From the NCBI GenBank assembly GCA_002321395.1, contig DCMK01000022.1, forward strand, positions 1-8,850: DNA of 8,850 nucleotides. Direction: 5' to 3'. The notes beneath the pieces are model-generated. The model was not told where the DNA came from. It made no database searches and was given only the letters and a program-made list of their open reading frames with translations. Below, one piece after another: positions 1 to 6,610 of the stretch. Made by a program: the position numbers and the translations under genes. The DNA comes from Caryophanales bacterium UBA1624 (GTDB taxonomy: Bacteria; Bacillota_I; Bacilli_A; RFN20; CAG-826). Positions within the stretch are counted from its first letter, which is position 1. Each line of letters opens with the position of its first letter.

Positions 1-30
1 CGAAGCGGATGGTTTGCCTCTCTTCGTTTT

Positions 31-40
31 GAGGCGCCTC
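31..40. repeat. Perfect 10-base palindrome in the -35 region, possible operator
   Basis: GAGGCGCCTC is identical to its reverse complement. It spans about -42 to -33 relative to the inferred start site near 73, where a bound dimer could block RNA polymerase. A second GCCTC copy lies at 16-20. Sugar-utilisation genes are often under such control, but I recognise no named operator consensus here, and a 10-base GC-rich palindrome could arise by chance. Confidence 0.25.
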
Positions 41-57
41 CGTTCGCGGGCCGAAAA

Positions 58-66
58 TGCTAGAAT
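58..66 (+). promoter_or_regulatory. Extended -10 promoter of the GH13 glucosidase gene
   Basis: TGC followed by TAGAAT forms an extended -10 element (TGnTAnAAT pattern). No acceptable -35 hexamer sits at 16-18 bases upstream, which fits the known behaviour of extended -10 promoters. The expected transcription start is about 6-7 bases downstream, near A73 to A76, so the transcript would begin at or within about three bases of the ATG at 76. No Shine-Dalgarno sequence precedes that ATG. This is sequence inspection only; the start site is inferred. Confidence 0.55.
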
Positions 67-75
67 GTTGGCACT

Positions 76-1719
76 ATGGAAAGCAAGTTTTGGCGCAATC
101 ACGTCGTCTATCAACTTTATTGCCGCTCTTTTTGCGACTCCAACGGAGATGGGATCGGCGACATTCCGGGAATCATCTCGAAGCTCGATTATTTGGCTTC
201 GCTGGGCATTGGGATCCTTTGGCTCAATCCGATCTATGCTTCCCCTCAATTCGATATGGGGTACGATATTTCCGATTACTATTCCATCAATCCGGAATAT
301 GGGACGATGGAGGATTTCGATTCTTTGCTAGCGGAAGCCAAGAAGCGCGGCATTCGGATCGTGATGGACTTGGTCGTCAACCATACCTCCGACCAGCACG
401 AATGGTTCAAAAAGAGCAAGGACAAAAACTCCCCCTACCACGATTTTTACTATTGGCGGGATGGCAAGAAAAAAGATCGCAAAACCCCTCCAAACAACTG
501 GACGAGTCAGTTTGCGGGCCCCGCTTGGACCTACGATGAACAGGTTGGGCAGTGGTATTTGCACCTCTACGCGAAAGAGCAGCCGGACTTGAACTGGCAC
601 AATCCCAAAGTCTTGGAAGAAGTCGAGAAGATCCTCCGCTTTTGGCTGGACAAAGGGGTTTATGGCTTCCGGTGCGATGTCATCAACCAAATTTGGAAAG
701 ATTCCCTCAAGGACGGAAAGGGCCACGCCTTCAATGGCAGGGGCATGGAGCACTATTTGATGAAAGAGGGGAACCACAAAATCCTCAAAGCCCTCTATAA
801 CGACGTCTTCTCCCATTACGATACGGTCGTCATTGGCGAGACCTACAAAGTCGATAAGCAAAACGGCGTCCGTTTCTTGACGAACCACGAACTCGATATG
901 TTCTTTGAATTCGATCGAACCGCGGTCGATCGTCGTTCGATTCCCGTTTTCAAAAAGAAGTTCCGAGCGAAGAACCTCCGCAAAATCCTCTATTTCTGGC
1001 AGGATGCGGTAGAATGGAACGCGAATTACTTCGAGAACCATGATCAGATCCGATCGCTTTCTCGCTTTGGCGACCCGGGGAAGCGTTTCTTTGAATCCGG
1101 TTCTGCTCTGGCGTGCCTGAATTTTTGCTTAAGAGGCACCCCCTTCGTTTACCAAGGAGAGGAAATCGGGATGACCGACCTCCCCAAAAGCGATCCCGCG
1201 CTCAGCCAAGACGTGACTGCCACAACGGTGGATGGCGTCATGAGGAAGCTTTTGATTCCAAAGCCCCTCCGCGTCCGTTGGATCTCCCGCATCAATCGGG
1301 ATAACGCTCGTTCCCCGATGCAATGGAACGATTCGGTCTCCGCGGGCTTTTCTTCCTCGCCGAAAACCTGGATTCCCGTGAACCCGAATTATTTGACGGT
1401 TAACGTTGAGAAAGAAAGCAAAGACAAGAACTCTCTTCTGAATTATTACCGTAAATTGATCGCCCTTCATAATCGAAGCGACATCCTTTGCTTCGGCACC
1501 TTCCACGCCTATCCGACGAAAGGCGATCTCTTCGCCTTCAGCAGGACCTTAAAAAGCAAAACCGTGCTTGTTCTTATCAATTTGGGGAAGAAACGCATCT
1601 CCATTCCGGATTCGGTCCGGAGGGTCAACGGATCCGTTTTGCTCGCGAATTATGCGGATTCGAAGGCGTCGAACACGCATCTCCGTCCCTACGAATCGCT
1701 CATCATTGAGTTGGACTGA
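76..1719 (+). CDS. GH13 alpha-glucosidase, oligo-1,6-glucosidase or trehalose-6-phosphate hydrolase type
   Basis: This 547-residue protein is a cytoplasmic (no signal peptide) alpha-amylase-family glycosidase that should hydrolyse terminal alpha-glucosidic bonds in short imported saccharides. The family's four conserved regions are visible: DLVVNH at 98-103; GFRCDVIN at 197-204 with nucleophile Asp201; VIGET at 252-256 with acid/base Glu255; and FENHD at 319-323. The start matches the usual family N-terminus (VVYQLYCRSF, then DSNGDGIGDI), so ATG 76 is right even though it has no ribosome binding site. Val202 after the nucleophile is, in characterised enzymes, linked to alpha-1,6 specificity (oligo-1,6-glucosidase, dextran glucosidase), and trehalose-6-phosphate hydrolases also carry it, so the substrate is not settled. 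The C-terminal beta domain (about 470-547) is present and the length is normal. Cys200, in place of the usual Met or Leu, is unusual. No transporter or regulator is adjacent. Confidence 0.93.
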   Translation: MESKFWRNHVVYQLYCRSFCDSNGDGIGDIPGIISKLDYLASLGIGILWLNPIYASPQFDMGYDISDYYSINPEYGTMEDFDSLLAEAKKRGIRIVMDLVVNHTSDQHEWFKKSKDKNSPYHDFYYWRDGKKKDRKTPPNNWTSQFAGPAWTYDEQVGQWYLHLYAKEQPDLNWHNPKVLEEVEKILRFWLDKGVYGFRCDVINQIWKDSLKDGKGHAFNGRGMEHYLMKEGNHKILKALYNDVFSHYDTVVIGETYKVDKQNGVRFLTNHELDMFFEFDRTAVDRRSIPVFKKKFRAKNLRKILYFWQDAVEWNANYFENHDQIRSLSRFGDPGKRFFESGSALACLNFCLRGTPFVYQGEEIGMTDLPKSDPALSQDVTATTVDGVMRKLLIPKPLRVRWISRINRDNARSPMQWNDSVSAGFSSSPKTWIPVNPNYLTVNVEKESKDKNSLLNYYRKLIALHNRSDILCFGTFHAYPTKGDLFAFSRTLKSKTVLVLINLGKKRISIPDSVRRVNGSVLLANYADSKASNTHLRPYESLIIELD

Positions 1720-1742
1720 TGGGAAATCTTTCCGCGCGCGTG

Positions 1743-1748
1743 TAGAAT
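1743..1748 (+). promoter_or_regulatory. Probable -10 element upstream of the deaminase/ECF operon
   Basis: TAGAAT, followed by G, is the same hexamer-plus-G as in the promoter of the preceding gene. It is placed 28 bases before the ATG at 1776, giving a start near 1755 and a short leader that contains the GAGGAGG ribosome binding site (1761-1767). No convincing -35 box is seen at normal spacing; TTGGAC at 1711-1716 is too far upstream. No terminator hairpin separates it from the glucosidase stop at 1719, so readthrough from that gene is possible. Confidence 0.4.
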
Positions 1749-1775
1749 GGACTCCAGCAAGAGGAGGGTTTTCTT

Positions 1776-2264
1776 ATGGACTGCGAAAAGCATCGAACCG
1801 ATTATCTTGGGTGGGACGAATTCTTCATGGGTATCGCCATGATGGCCGCCAAGCGTTCGAAAGATCCCTCTTCCCAAGTGGGCGCATGCATCGTCGACGA
1901 TAACCACAAAGTCGTTTCCATCGGCTATAACGGCATGCCTAGGGGCATTGATGATGATGCCATTCCCTGGGGTCACGGGGAAGGATTGGATTCCAAATAC
2001 CTTTATGTCTGCCACGCCGAATTCAACGCGGTTTTGAACACGCGGGACGGGGCCGCTTTGAAAGGATGCACCCTCTACGTCACTTTGTTCCCCTGCAACG
2101 AATGCGCGAAAGCCCTCATTCAGGTCGGGGTGAAGAAAATCATCTACCTCGACGATAAGTACCACGATCATTTGGAAGAGGTTGCTTCCCGTCGGCTTCT
2201 TGATTTGGCCGGCATCCCCTATGAGCCTTATAAGGGCAAAAAGGTGAAGATCGATGTTGAATAA
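1776..2264 (+). CDS. Deoxycytidylate (dCMP) deaminase family protein
   Basis: This 162-residue protein belongs to the zinc-dependent cytidine/deoxycytidylate deaminase family. The zinc site is intact: His80-Ala-Glu82, where Glu82 is the proton shuttle, with Cys107 and Cys110 in PCNEC. The stretches around residues 27-38 (RSKDPSSQVGAC), 50-57 (GYNGMPRG) and 64-65 (PW) are typical of dCMP deaminases and of Bacillus ComEB. It should convert dCMP to dUMP in the cytoplasm, feeding thymidylate synthesis. A strong GAGGAGG site lies 8 bases before the ATG. Its last 11 bases overlap the next gene, making it the first member of a compact operon. dCMP is preferred over cytidine or guanine as substrate because of the sequence pattern, but substrate choice is inferred. 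The length is normal for the family. Confidence 0.9.
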   Translation: MDCEKHRTDYLGWDEFFMGIAMMAAKRSKDPSSQVGACIVDDNHKVVSIGYNGMPRGIDDDAIPWGHGEGLDSKYLYVCHAEFNAVLNTRDGAALKGCTLYVTLFPCNECAKALIQVGVKKIIYLDDKYHDHLEEVASRRLLDLAGIPYEPYKGKKVKIDVE

Positions 2265-2472
2265 ACACAGCCCCGTTTATCGAATTCTGGCGATTTTGAT
2301 TGCCTTTTCTTTGCTTGGTGCCGCGATCTTCATCCCCATCGCCTCCGCCAAACCGATCAATTATCTCTTGCTGTGGATTGCTCTAGGCGTTTATTTGTCC
2401 GCTTTGGTTGCCACCGTCGTTGCGACGGAGGTGATCGTGGCGAAGAGAAAGAAGAGAAAGTCGGATGAATAA
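2254..2472 (+). CDS. Small two-helix membrane protein, unknown function
   Basis: I do not recognise this 72-residue protein. It has two hydrophobic segments, about residues 10-30 (starting RILAILIAF) and 37-61 (YLLLWIALG to VIVA), separated by a short loop with Lys34 and Pro35. A very basic tail at 64-68 (KRKKRK) and the short basic N-terminus suggest both ends face the cytoplasm. An AAGGTG ribosome binding site (2241-2246) stands 7 bases before the ATG. The gene overlaps the deaminase by 11 bases and ecfA1 by 8, so it is surely translated with them. Its place directly before the ECF module could mean an accessory or assembly role for the transporter. It is far too small for an S component, which normally has about six helices. 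Confidence 0.75.
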   Translation: MLNKHSPVYRILAILIAFSLLGAAIFIPIASAKPINYLLLWIALGVYLSALVATVVATEVIVAKRKKRKSDE

Positions 2473-3283
2473 GATTCTAGAAGTCAAAAACCTCGCTTTC
2501 GCCTACGAAAAGGATCACCCGGTTTTGAAGGGGGTTTCTTTTTCTTGCGCCCCTGGGGAATATGTTTGCCTTATCGGCCATAACGGTTCAGGGAAATCGA
2601 CTTTGGCCAAAATCCTAATGGGCTTGCTTCCGAATTTCGAAGGGGACGTGAGTTTGTTTTCTCTTCCATTGGATCGGGAGAATCTTTACAGAATAAGGGC
2701 CAGGGAAGGGATTGTTTTCCAAAATCCGGACAATCAATTCGTCGGCACGACGGTTGAAGACGACATCGCTTTCGGGCTCGAAAACAAGAACATCAAGACC
2801 GAGGAAATGCGGGCTTTGGTGGAAAAGGCCGCTAAGGATGTCGGCATGAGCGATTTCCTGGGCCATGAGCCCGAGAATTTATCCGGCGGGCAAAAGCAAA
2901 GGGTCGCCATCGCCGGTGTGCTTGCCATGAAGCCGGATCTCATCATTTTCGACGAAGCGACCGCTATGCTCGATCCAAAAGGGAAAAAAGAGGTCAACGG
3001 CGTCATCAAAAAGCTCCGTCAGGAAAATCCGGAAATCACCTTGATTTCCATTACCCACGATATCGAAGAAGCCTATTCCTCCGACCGCGTTATTGTTCTT
3101 TCCGATGGGGCGATCATCGGCGATGGCGAGCCTAAGAAGCTTTTCAAGGACGAAGAGATCCTGAAAAAAGCAAAGCTGGGCGTCCCTTTTTTGCTGCAAG
3201 CGAAGAAAGCCTTCCACGAAAGGGGCTTGGATATCCCGGACGAAGTCGACAGCCTTCAAAAGTTGGAGGACTTCCTATGGTGA
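2465..3283 (+). CDS. ecfA1: Energy-coupling factor transporter ATPase EcfA1
   Basis: This 272-residue ABC ATPase is one half of the heterodimer that powers ECF-type uptake of vitamins and metal ions, acting at the inner face of the membrane. All nucleotide-binding motifs are seen: Walker A GHNGSGKST (38-46), Q-loop Gln86 with NPDNQ, signature LSGGQ (139-143), Walker B LIIFDE (159-164) followed by ATAMLDP, and the switch His198. The DEATAMLD form, with Ala in place of the usual Pro, is typical of EcfA1 (CbiO1) and separates it from EcfA2 here. The C-terminal part after about 225 matches the ECF-specific extension. It overlaps the small membrane gene by 8 bases and ecfA2 by 7. Its ribosome binding site is weak (purine-rich AAGAGAAAG), which fits coupling to the gene before it. 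Confidence 0.95.
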   Translation: MNKILEVKNLAFAYEKDHPVLKGVSFSCAPGEYVCLIGHNGSGKSTLAKILMGLLPNFEGDVSLFSLPLDRENLYRIRAREGIVFQNPDNQFVGTTVEDDIAFGLENKNIKTEEMRALVEKAAKDVGMSDFLGHEPENLSGGQKQRVAIAGVLAMKPDLIIFDEATAMLDPKGKKEVNGVIKKLRQENPEITLISITHDIEEAYSSDRVIVLSDGAIIGDGEPKKLFKDEEILKKAKLGVPFLLQAKKAFHERGLDIPDEVDSLQKLEDFLW

Positions 3284-4134
3284 ATTTCGAGCATGTTTTT
3301 TACGTCTATAACCCTAAGTCCCCCGTGGAGTTTGAGGCGCTTCACGATGTATCCCTGACGATTGGAAAAGGGGAGTTCGTCGCCCTCGTCGGCAGGACCG
3401 GTTCTGGAAAATCCACCCTCATTCAGCATATCAACGCTTTGATGAAGCCTTCGCAAGGAAAGGTCGTGGTGAATGGATACGAGAATTCCCCGAAGCTCAA
3501 GCACAAAGGCAAAGAAATTCTGGATTTGCGCAAAAACGTAGGTCTGGTTTTCCAATTTCCGGAAAATCAACTTTTCGAAGAAACGGTGGAAAAAGACGTC
3601 GCTTTTGCGCCGAAAAACTTTGGGATGAAAGAAAAAGATGCGTTGGAAAAAGCCCATGAAGCCTTGCTGAAAGTCGGGTTGGACGAATCCTTTTTCAAGC
3701 GATCCCCTTTTGAGTTGTCCGGCGGCGAGAAGCGGCGCGTCGCTATCGCGGGGGTTCTGGCTTTCCACCCTTCGGTCCTCATCGTCGACGAGCCGACCGC
3801 CGGACTTGATCCGGAGGGGACGAAGGCCATGATGAATCTTTTCAAAGAGGTCCATGAAGGCGGGACTACGGTTATTCTCGTAACCCACGATATGAACCTC
3901 GTCCACGCTTACTGCCAAAAAGTCATCGTCATGGAAGCGGGGAGGATCGCCGAAATCACCGATCCGCTATCCTTGTTCGCCGAAGATTTGGAAGAATATT
4001 CCTTGGAAACGCCCCTCCTTTATCGCCTTGCCTTGGACTTGAAGAAGAAGGGCCTCGACCTCGATTTGTCCCAGATCCACGATATGGAAGAGCTGGCTTC
4101 GGAAGTGATGAAGGCGAAAGGGGGCGCCCAATGA
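3277..4134 (+). CDS. ecfA2: Energy-coupling factor transporter ATPase EcfA2
   Basis: This 285-residue protein is the second ATPase of the ECF module. Motifs: Walker A GRTGSGKST (39-47), Q-loop Gln93 with FPENQ, signature LSGGE (147-151), Walker B VLIVDE (167-172) followed by PTAGLDP, and switch His204. The FPENQLFEETVEKDVAFAP stretch is characteristic of EcfA2 (CbiO2). A clear GGAGG (3265-3269) lies 7 bases before the ATG, inside the end of ecfA1. The stop overlaps the ecfT start as ATGA, so translation is probably coupled. Together with EcfA1 it would bind the EcfT coupling helices and drive toppling of S components. Confidence 0.95.
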   Translation: MVNFEHVFYVYNPKSPVEFEALHDVSLTIGKGEFVALVGRTGSGKSTLIQHINALMKPSQGKVVVNGYENSPKLKHKGKEILDLRKNVGLVFQFPENQLFEETVEKDVAFAPKNFGMKEKDALEKAHEALLKVGLDESFFKRSPFELSGGEKRRVAIAGVLAFHPSVLIVDEPTAGLDPEGTKAMMNLFKEVHEGGTTVILVTHDMNLVHAYCQKVIVMEAGRIAEITDPLSLFAEDLEEYSLETPLLYRLALDLKKKGLDLDLSQIHDMEELASEVMKAKGGAQ

Positions 4135-4994
4135 AGAATTTCGCTTTGGGCAAGTACGTCCCTTACAATTCTTGGATCCACCGGTTGGATCCCCGCCTCA
4201 AAATCTTTTTGACGATCCTTTTCATGGTTCTTATTTTTTTGCCCCTTCCGACTTGGTCCATGACTTTTTTGATGGGAGGCCTTCTTTTCCTTCTCGCTTT
4301 TGTGTTGCTCTTGAACGCCCATTTAAGCTTGGGTTCTTTCTTTTCATCCCTGCATTCCCTTTGGTTCATGGTCGTTTTCCTGCTGGTCATCTATGTGCTC
4401 GTCCCCAATAACGGATCCTCTGATTTGGGCGTCGCGTGGAATCTGAACGGATGGATCGTTTATTGGGACTCATTCGCCCAGGCGGGGAAGATCGTCCTTC
4501 GGCTGCTTTTGATGCTGGAGCTGACGATGGTGCTTACCTCGACGACGAAGCCTTTGGATTTGACCTTCGCTCTGGAATGGTACATGACCCCTTTGAAATG
4601 GATCCATTTCCCTGCTTCGGAAATCGCGATGATCATTTCCATCGCCCTTCGCTTCATCCCCACCCTTCTGGAAGATACCACGCGCGTCATGAAGGCCCAG
4701 GAAAGCCGTGGGGTCGATTTCTCCCATGGCCGCTTATGGAAAAGGGTGCGCAGCCTGACTTCGCTGATCGTCCCCCTGTTCGCCTCTTCTTTCCTCCGCA
4801 GCGAAGAGCTTGCCTACGCCATGGAAGCCAGGGGCTATGACCCGAAAGCCAAGCGTTCCCGTTACCGCAAGAGCAAATGGAGGTGGGCGGATACCTTCTG
4901 CCTTTTGCTTGGCCTTGCCTTCGCCGCGGCATTCATCTATGTCTGCGCCGTCCAACTGGATTTCTTCGCGCTGTTTGGGGTGGCTGCCCTATGA
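4131..4994 (+). CDS. ecfT: Energy-coupling factor transmembrane protein EcfT
   Basis: This 287-residue integral membrane protein is the scaffold of the ECF transporter, joining the two ATPases to an exchangeable substrate-binding S component. Hydrophobic segments fall near residues 24-40, 44-62, 74-91, 120-137, 163-180 and 253-275. The two cytoplasmic coupling-helix motifs of the family are present: Ser-Arg-Gly at 192-194, a variant of Ala-Arg-Gly, and Ala-Arg-Gly at 233-235 within MEARGYDP. The N-terminal DPRLK (20-24) is also typical. The start overlaps the ecfA2 stop, and the stop overlaps truA (ATGA in both cases). No S component is encoded nearby, consistent with a shared (group II) module; which vitamins are imported cannot be said. 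Confidence 0.94.
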   Translation: MKNFALGKYVPYNSWIHRLDPRLKIFLTILFMVLIFLPLPTWSMTFLMGGLLFLLAFVLLLNAHLSLGSFFSSLHSLWFMVVFLLVIYVLVPNNGSSDLGVAWNLNGWIVYWDSFAQAGKIVLRLLLMLELTMVLTSTTKPLDLTFALEWYMTPLKWIHFPASEIAMIISIALRFIPTLLEDTTRVMKAQESRGVDFSHGRLWKRVRSLTSLIVPLFASSFLRSEELAYAMEARGYDPKAKRSRYRKSKWRWADTFCLLLGLAFAAAFIYVCAVQLDFFALFGVAAL

Positions 4995-5734
4995 ACTATT
5001 TGGGCTTTCTTTCCTTCCGAGGGACCGACTTTTATGGGTTTGAAAGGCAAACGGAAAGGCGCTCCATCCAAGGGGAAGTCGAAAAGGTTTTGACCAAAGT
5101 TTGCGGGGAAAAAATAAAAATCCACGGCGCTGGACGGACCGATGCCGGGGTGCACGCCCTTTCTTATGGATTCAGTTTCTCGACCGCATCGGAACTTGAT
5201 AAAGAGAAGCTCCTTTACGCGGTTAACCGCCTTCTCCCGCCGGATATCCTTCTGAAGAGCCTAGAGGAAAAACCCGCTTCCTTCGATGGCCGGCATTCCG
5301 TCTCAGGGAAGGTTTATCTCTACCGCTTCTCCTATGGGCGGAAAGATCCTTTCCAAGTTGGCCTATTGACCCAGCTTGGCCGCCCCGATTTCGATGCCTG
5401 CGCCTTCAAGGAATGCCTTTCCTGCTTCGTGGGGACCCATGATTTCCGCAACCTCACAACGAAGAAAGAAGACAAAGACGGCTTCGTTCGGACGATCGAG
5501 AAGATCGATGTCGAAGTAGACGCCGAAACGAAAACCGGGTCGGCCGTTTTTCATGGCCTCCATTTCATGACCTATCAGGTTCGCTTGATGATGGGCTTAG
5601 CGTTCCAATGCGCCTACCATCAAAAGGACCCGAAAGAGGTTCTTTCTTTGATGGAGCGCCGGCCGAGGAAGATCTTGTCTTACAAAGCAAGCGCGGATGG
5701 GTTGTATTTGAAAGAGGTTTTCTATGGACGATGA
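4991..5734 (+). CDS. truA: tRNA pseudouridine synthase A (TruA)
   Basis: TruA converts uridines 38-40 in the anticodon stem of many tRNAs to pseudouridine. This 247-residue protein has the catalytic Asp51 in GAGRTDAGVHA (46-56) and the typical N-terminus with FRGTDFYGFERQ (9-20). Later come GRHSVSGKVYLYR, equivalent to the usual ARFSAKSRTYxYR strand, and the C-terminal TYQVRLMMG motif. The open frame continues upstream to 4877, but ATG 4991 is chosen because it begins the TruA homology, has a GGGG-containing site 4977-4980 and forms an ATGA overlap with ecfT. ecfT-truA adjacency is classical in Bacillota. The 3' end overlaps the next gene by 11 bases. Confidence 0.95.
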   Translation: MNYLGFLSFRGTDFYGFERQTERRSIQGEVEKVLTKVCGEKIKIHGAGRTDAGVHALSYGFSFSTASELDKEKLLYAVNRLLPPDILLKSLEEKPASFDGRHSVSGKVYLYRFSYGRKDPFQVGLLTQLGRPDFDACAFKECLSCFVGTHDFRNLTTKKEDKDGFVRTIEKIDVEVDAETKTGSAVFHGLHFMTYQVRLMMGLAFQCAYHQKDPKEVLSLMERRPRKILSYKASADGLYLKEVFYGR

Positions 5735-6542
5735 GTTCAAATTGGAAGCGAATTACCATTCGCATACGTACCGGTGCGGGCACGCGGTTGGGACGGACGC
5801 AGAATACGTTCGCTTTGCGCTGCGCAAGGGGCTTAAGGCAATCGGCTTTTCCGATCATGTGATTTTGCCGGGGGCGAGTCAGCCCGGGATGAGGGGGGAC
5901 CCTTCTTTGCTTGAAGGCTATATCTCTTCCGTAAAATCCCTCAAAGCCAAGTATCGAGGGGAAATCGACGTCCTGCTCGCATTCGAATGCGAGTGGTATC
6001 GCCAAGAGTTCGCTTCTTATTACCGCGATCTTCTCGCCGAAAAGGGTTTTGATTATTTGATTCTGGGCCAGCATTGCTTCCATGAGAATGGGCGATTCAC
6101 TTTCTATGGGGAAATGAGTGATCGCGAGGAGAGCCTCCGCAAGTACACCGCAGACGTCTTAGACGCGCTCGACAGCGGCCTTTTCGCCTATGTCGCCCAT
6201 CCCGATCTCTATGTGAGGTGGTATCGGAAATGGGATGCTCTCTGCGAAGAATGCGCCTATCTTATCTGCCGCAAAGCCAAACAGACGAACACCCCTTTGG
6301 AAATCAACATGGGGCCTTCGCGCTGGGCCAGGAAATCCGATCCCGATGATTTGTCCATCCTCATTTACCCCTATCCCCGCTTTTTCCAAATCGCGAAGGA
6401 GGTCGGGAACCAGTTCGTGGTTGGCGTAGACGCCCACGATCCAAAAGAGTATCTGACCTCGGATTATGTTTGGCTGAATCGCTTTTTGAAAAAACTGGGC
6501 ATAGCACCCTTAAAAAGGGTTGCATTCCCGAAGGTCAAATAA
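5724..6542 (+). CDS. PHP-family phosphatase, HisJ (histidinol-phosphatase)-like
   Basis: This 272-residue protein has the polymerase-and-histidinol-phosphatase (PHP) fold. The metal-binding residues expected for a trinuclear site are seen: His12 and His14 in YHSHTYRCGHA, Asp44-His45, Glu88 or Glu90 in AFECEWY, His117 in GQHCFHENG, His159 in AHPDLY, and Asp236/His238 in GVDAHDP. The family includes HisK/HisJ, which dephosphorylates L-histidinol phosphate, but no other histidine gene lies in the window, so the true substrate may differ. The ATG at 5724 has AAAGAGG (5711-5717) 6 bases upstream and lies inside the end of truA, making it the last gene of the operon. No clear terminator follows: the T-run at 6552-6558 has no adjoining hairpin. 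Confidence 0.85.
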   Translation: MDDEFKLEANYHSHTYRCGHAVGTDAEYVRFALRKGLKAIGFSDHVILPGASQPGMRGDPSLLEGYISSVKSLKAKYRGEIDVLLAFECEWYRQEFASYYRDLLAEKGFDYLILGQHCFHENGRFTFYGEMSDREESLRKYTADVLDALDSGLFAYVAHPDLYVRWYRKWDALCEECAYLICRKAKQTNTPLEINMGPSRWARKSDPDDLSILIYPYPRFFQIAKEVGNQFVVGVDAHDPKEYLTSDYVWLNRFLKKLGIAPLKRVAFPKVK

Positions 6543-6571
6543 TTTTCGCCATTTTTTTCGCCTATGCTGAG

Positions 6572-6580
6572 TGGTATATT
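6572..6580 (+). promoter_or_regulatory. Extended -10 promoter of yebC
   Basis: TGG followed by TATATT is a good extended -10 element. Only T-rich sequence (6552-6558) occupies the -35 position. The expected start near 6587 gives a short leader containing AGGAG (6596-6600), 10 bases before the ATG at 6611, which is a slightly long spacing. This supports yebC as a separate transcription unit from the upstream operon. Confidence 0.6.
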
Positions 6581-6610
6581 TAACCCGCTCATTACAGGAG
6601 TCATTTAATT

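Noticed and set aside
1..72. Possible 3' end of an upstream plus-strand gene
   Set aside because: Two plus-strand frames stop early in this stretch and the third runs on into the glucosidase out of frame. None shows recognisable protein features, so only promoter sequence is called.
328..1041. A 237-residue minus-strand open frame inside the glucosidase gene
   Set aside because: It is antisense to a gene with all GH13 motifs and shows no domain of its own. A similar shadow frame lies opposite ecfA2 (3256-3918).
1711..1716. TTGGAC as a -35 box for the deaminase operon
   Set aside because: The spacing to the TAGAAT at 1743 is 26 bases, too long for a sigma-70-type promoter.
1720..1735. Small inverted repeat GGAAA-TC-TTTCC after the glucosidase stop
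   Set aside because: It has only five pairs with a two-base loop and no T-run, so it is not a credible terminator.
6504..6558. Possible terminator after the PHP phosphatase: hairpin ACCCTT-AAA-AAGGGT (6506-6520) and T-run (6552-6558)
   Set aside because: The hairpin lies within the coding sequence and is separated from the T-run by more than 30 bases, so the two do not form an intrinsic terminator.
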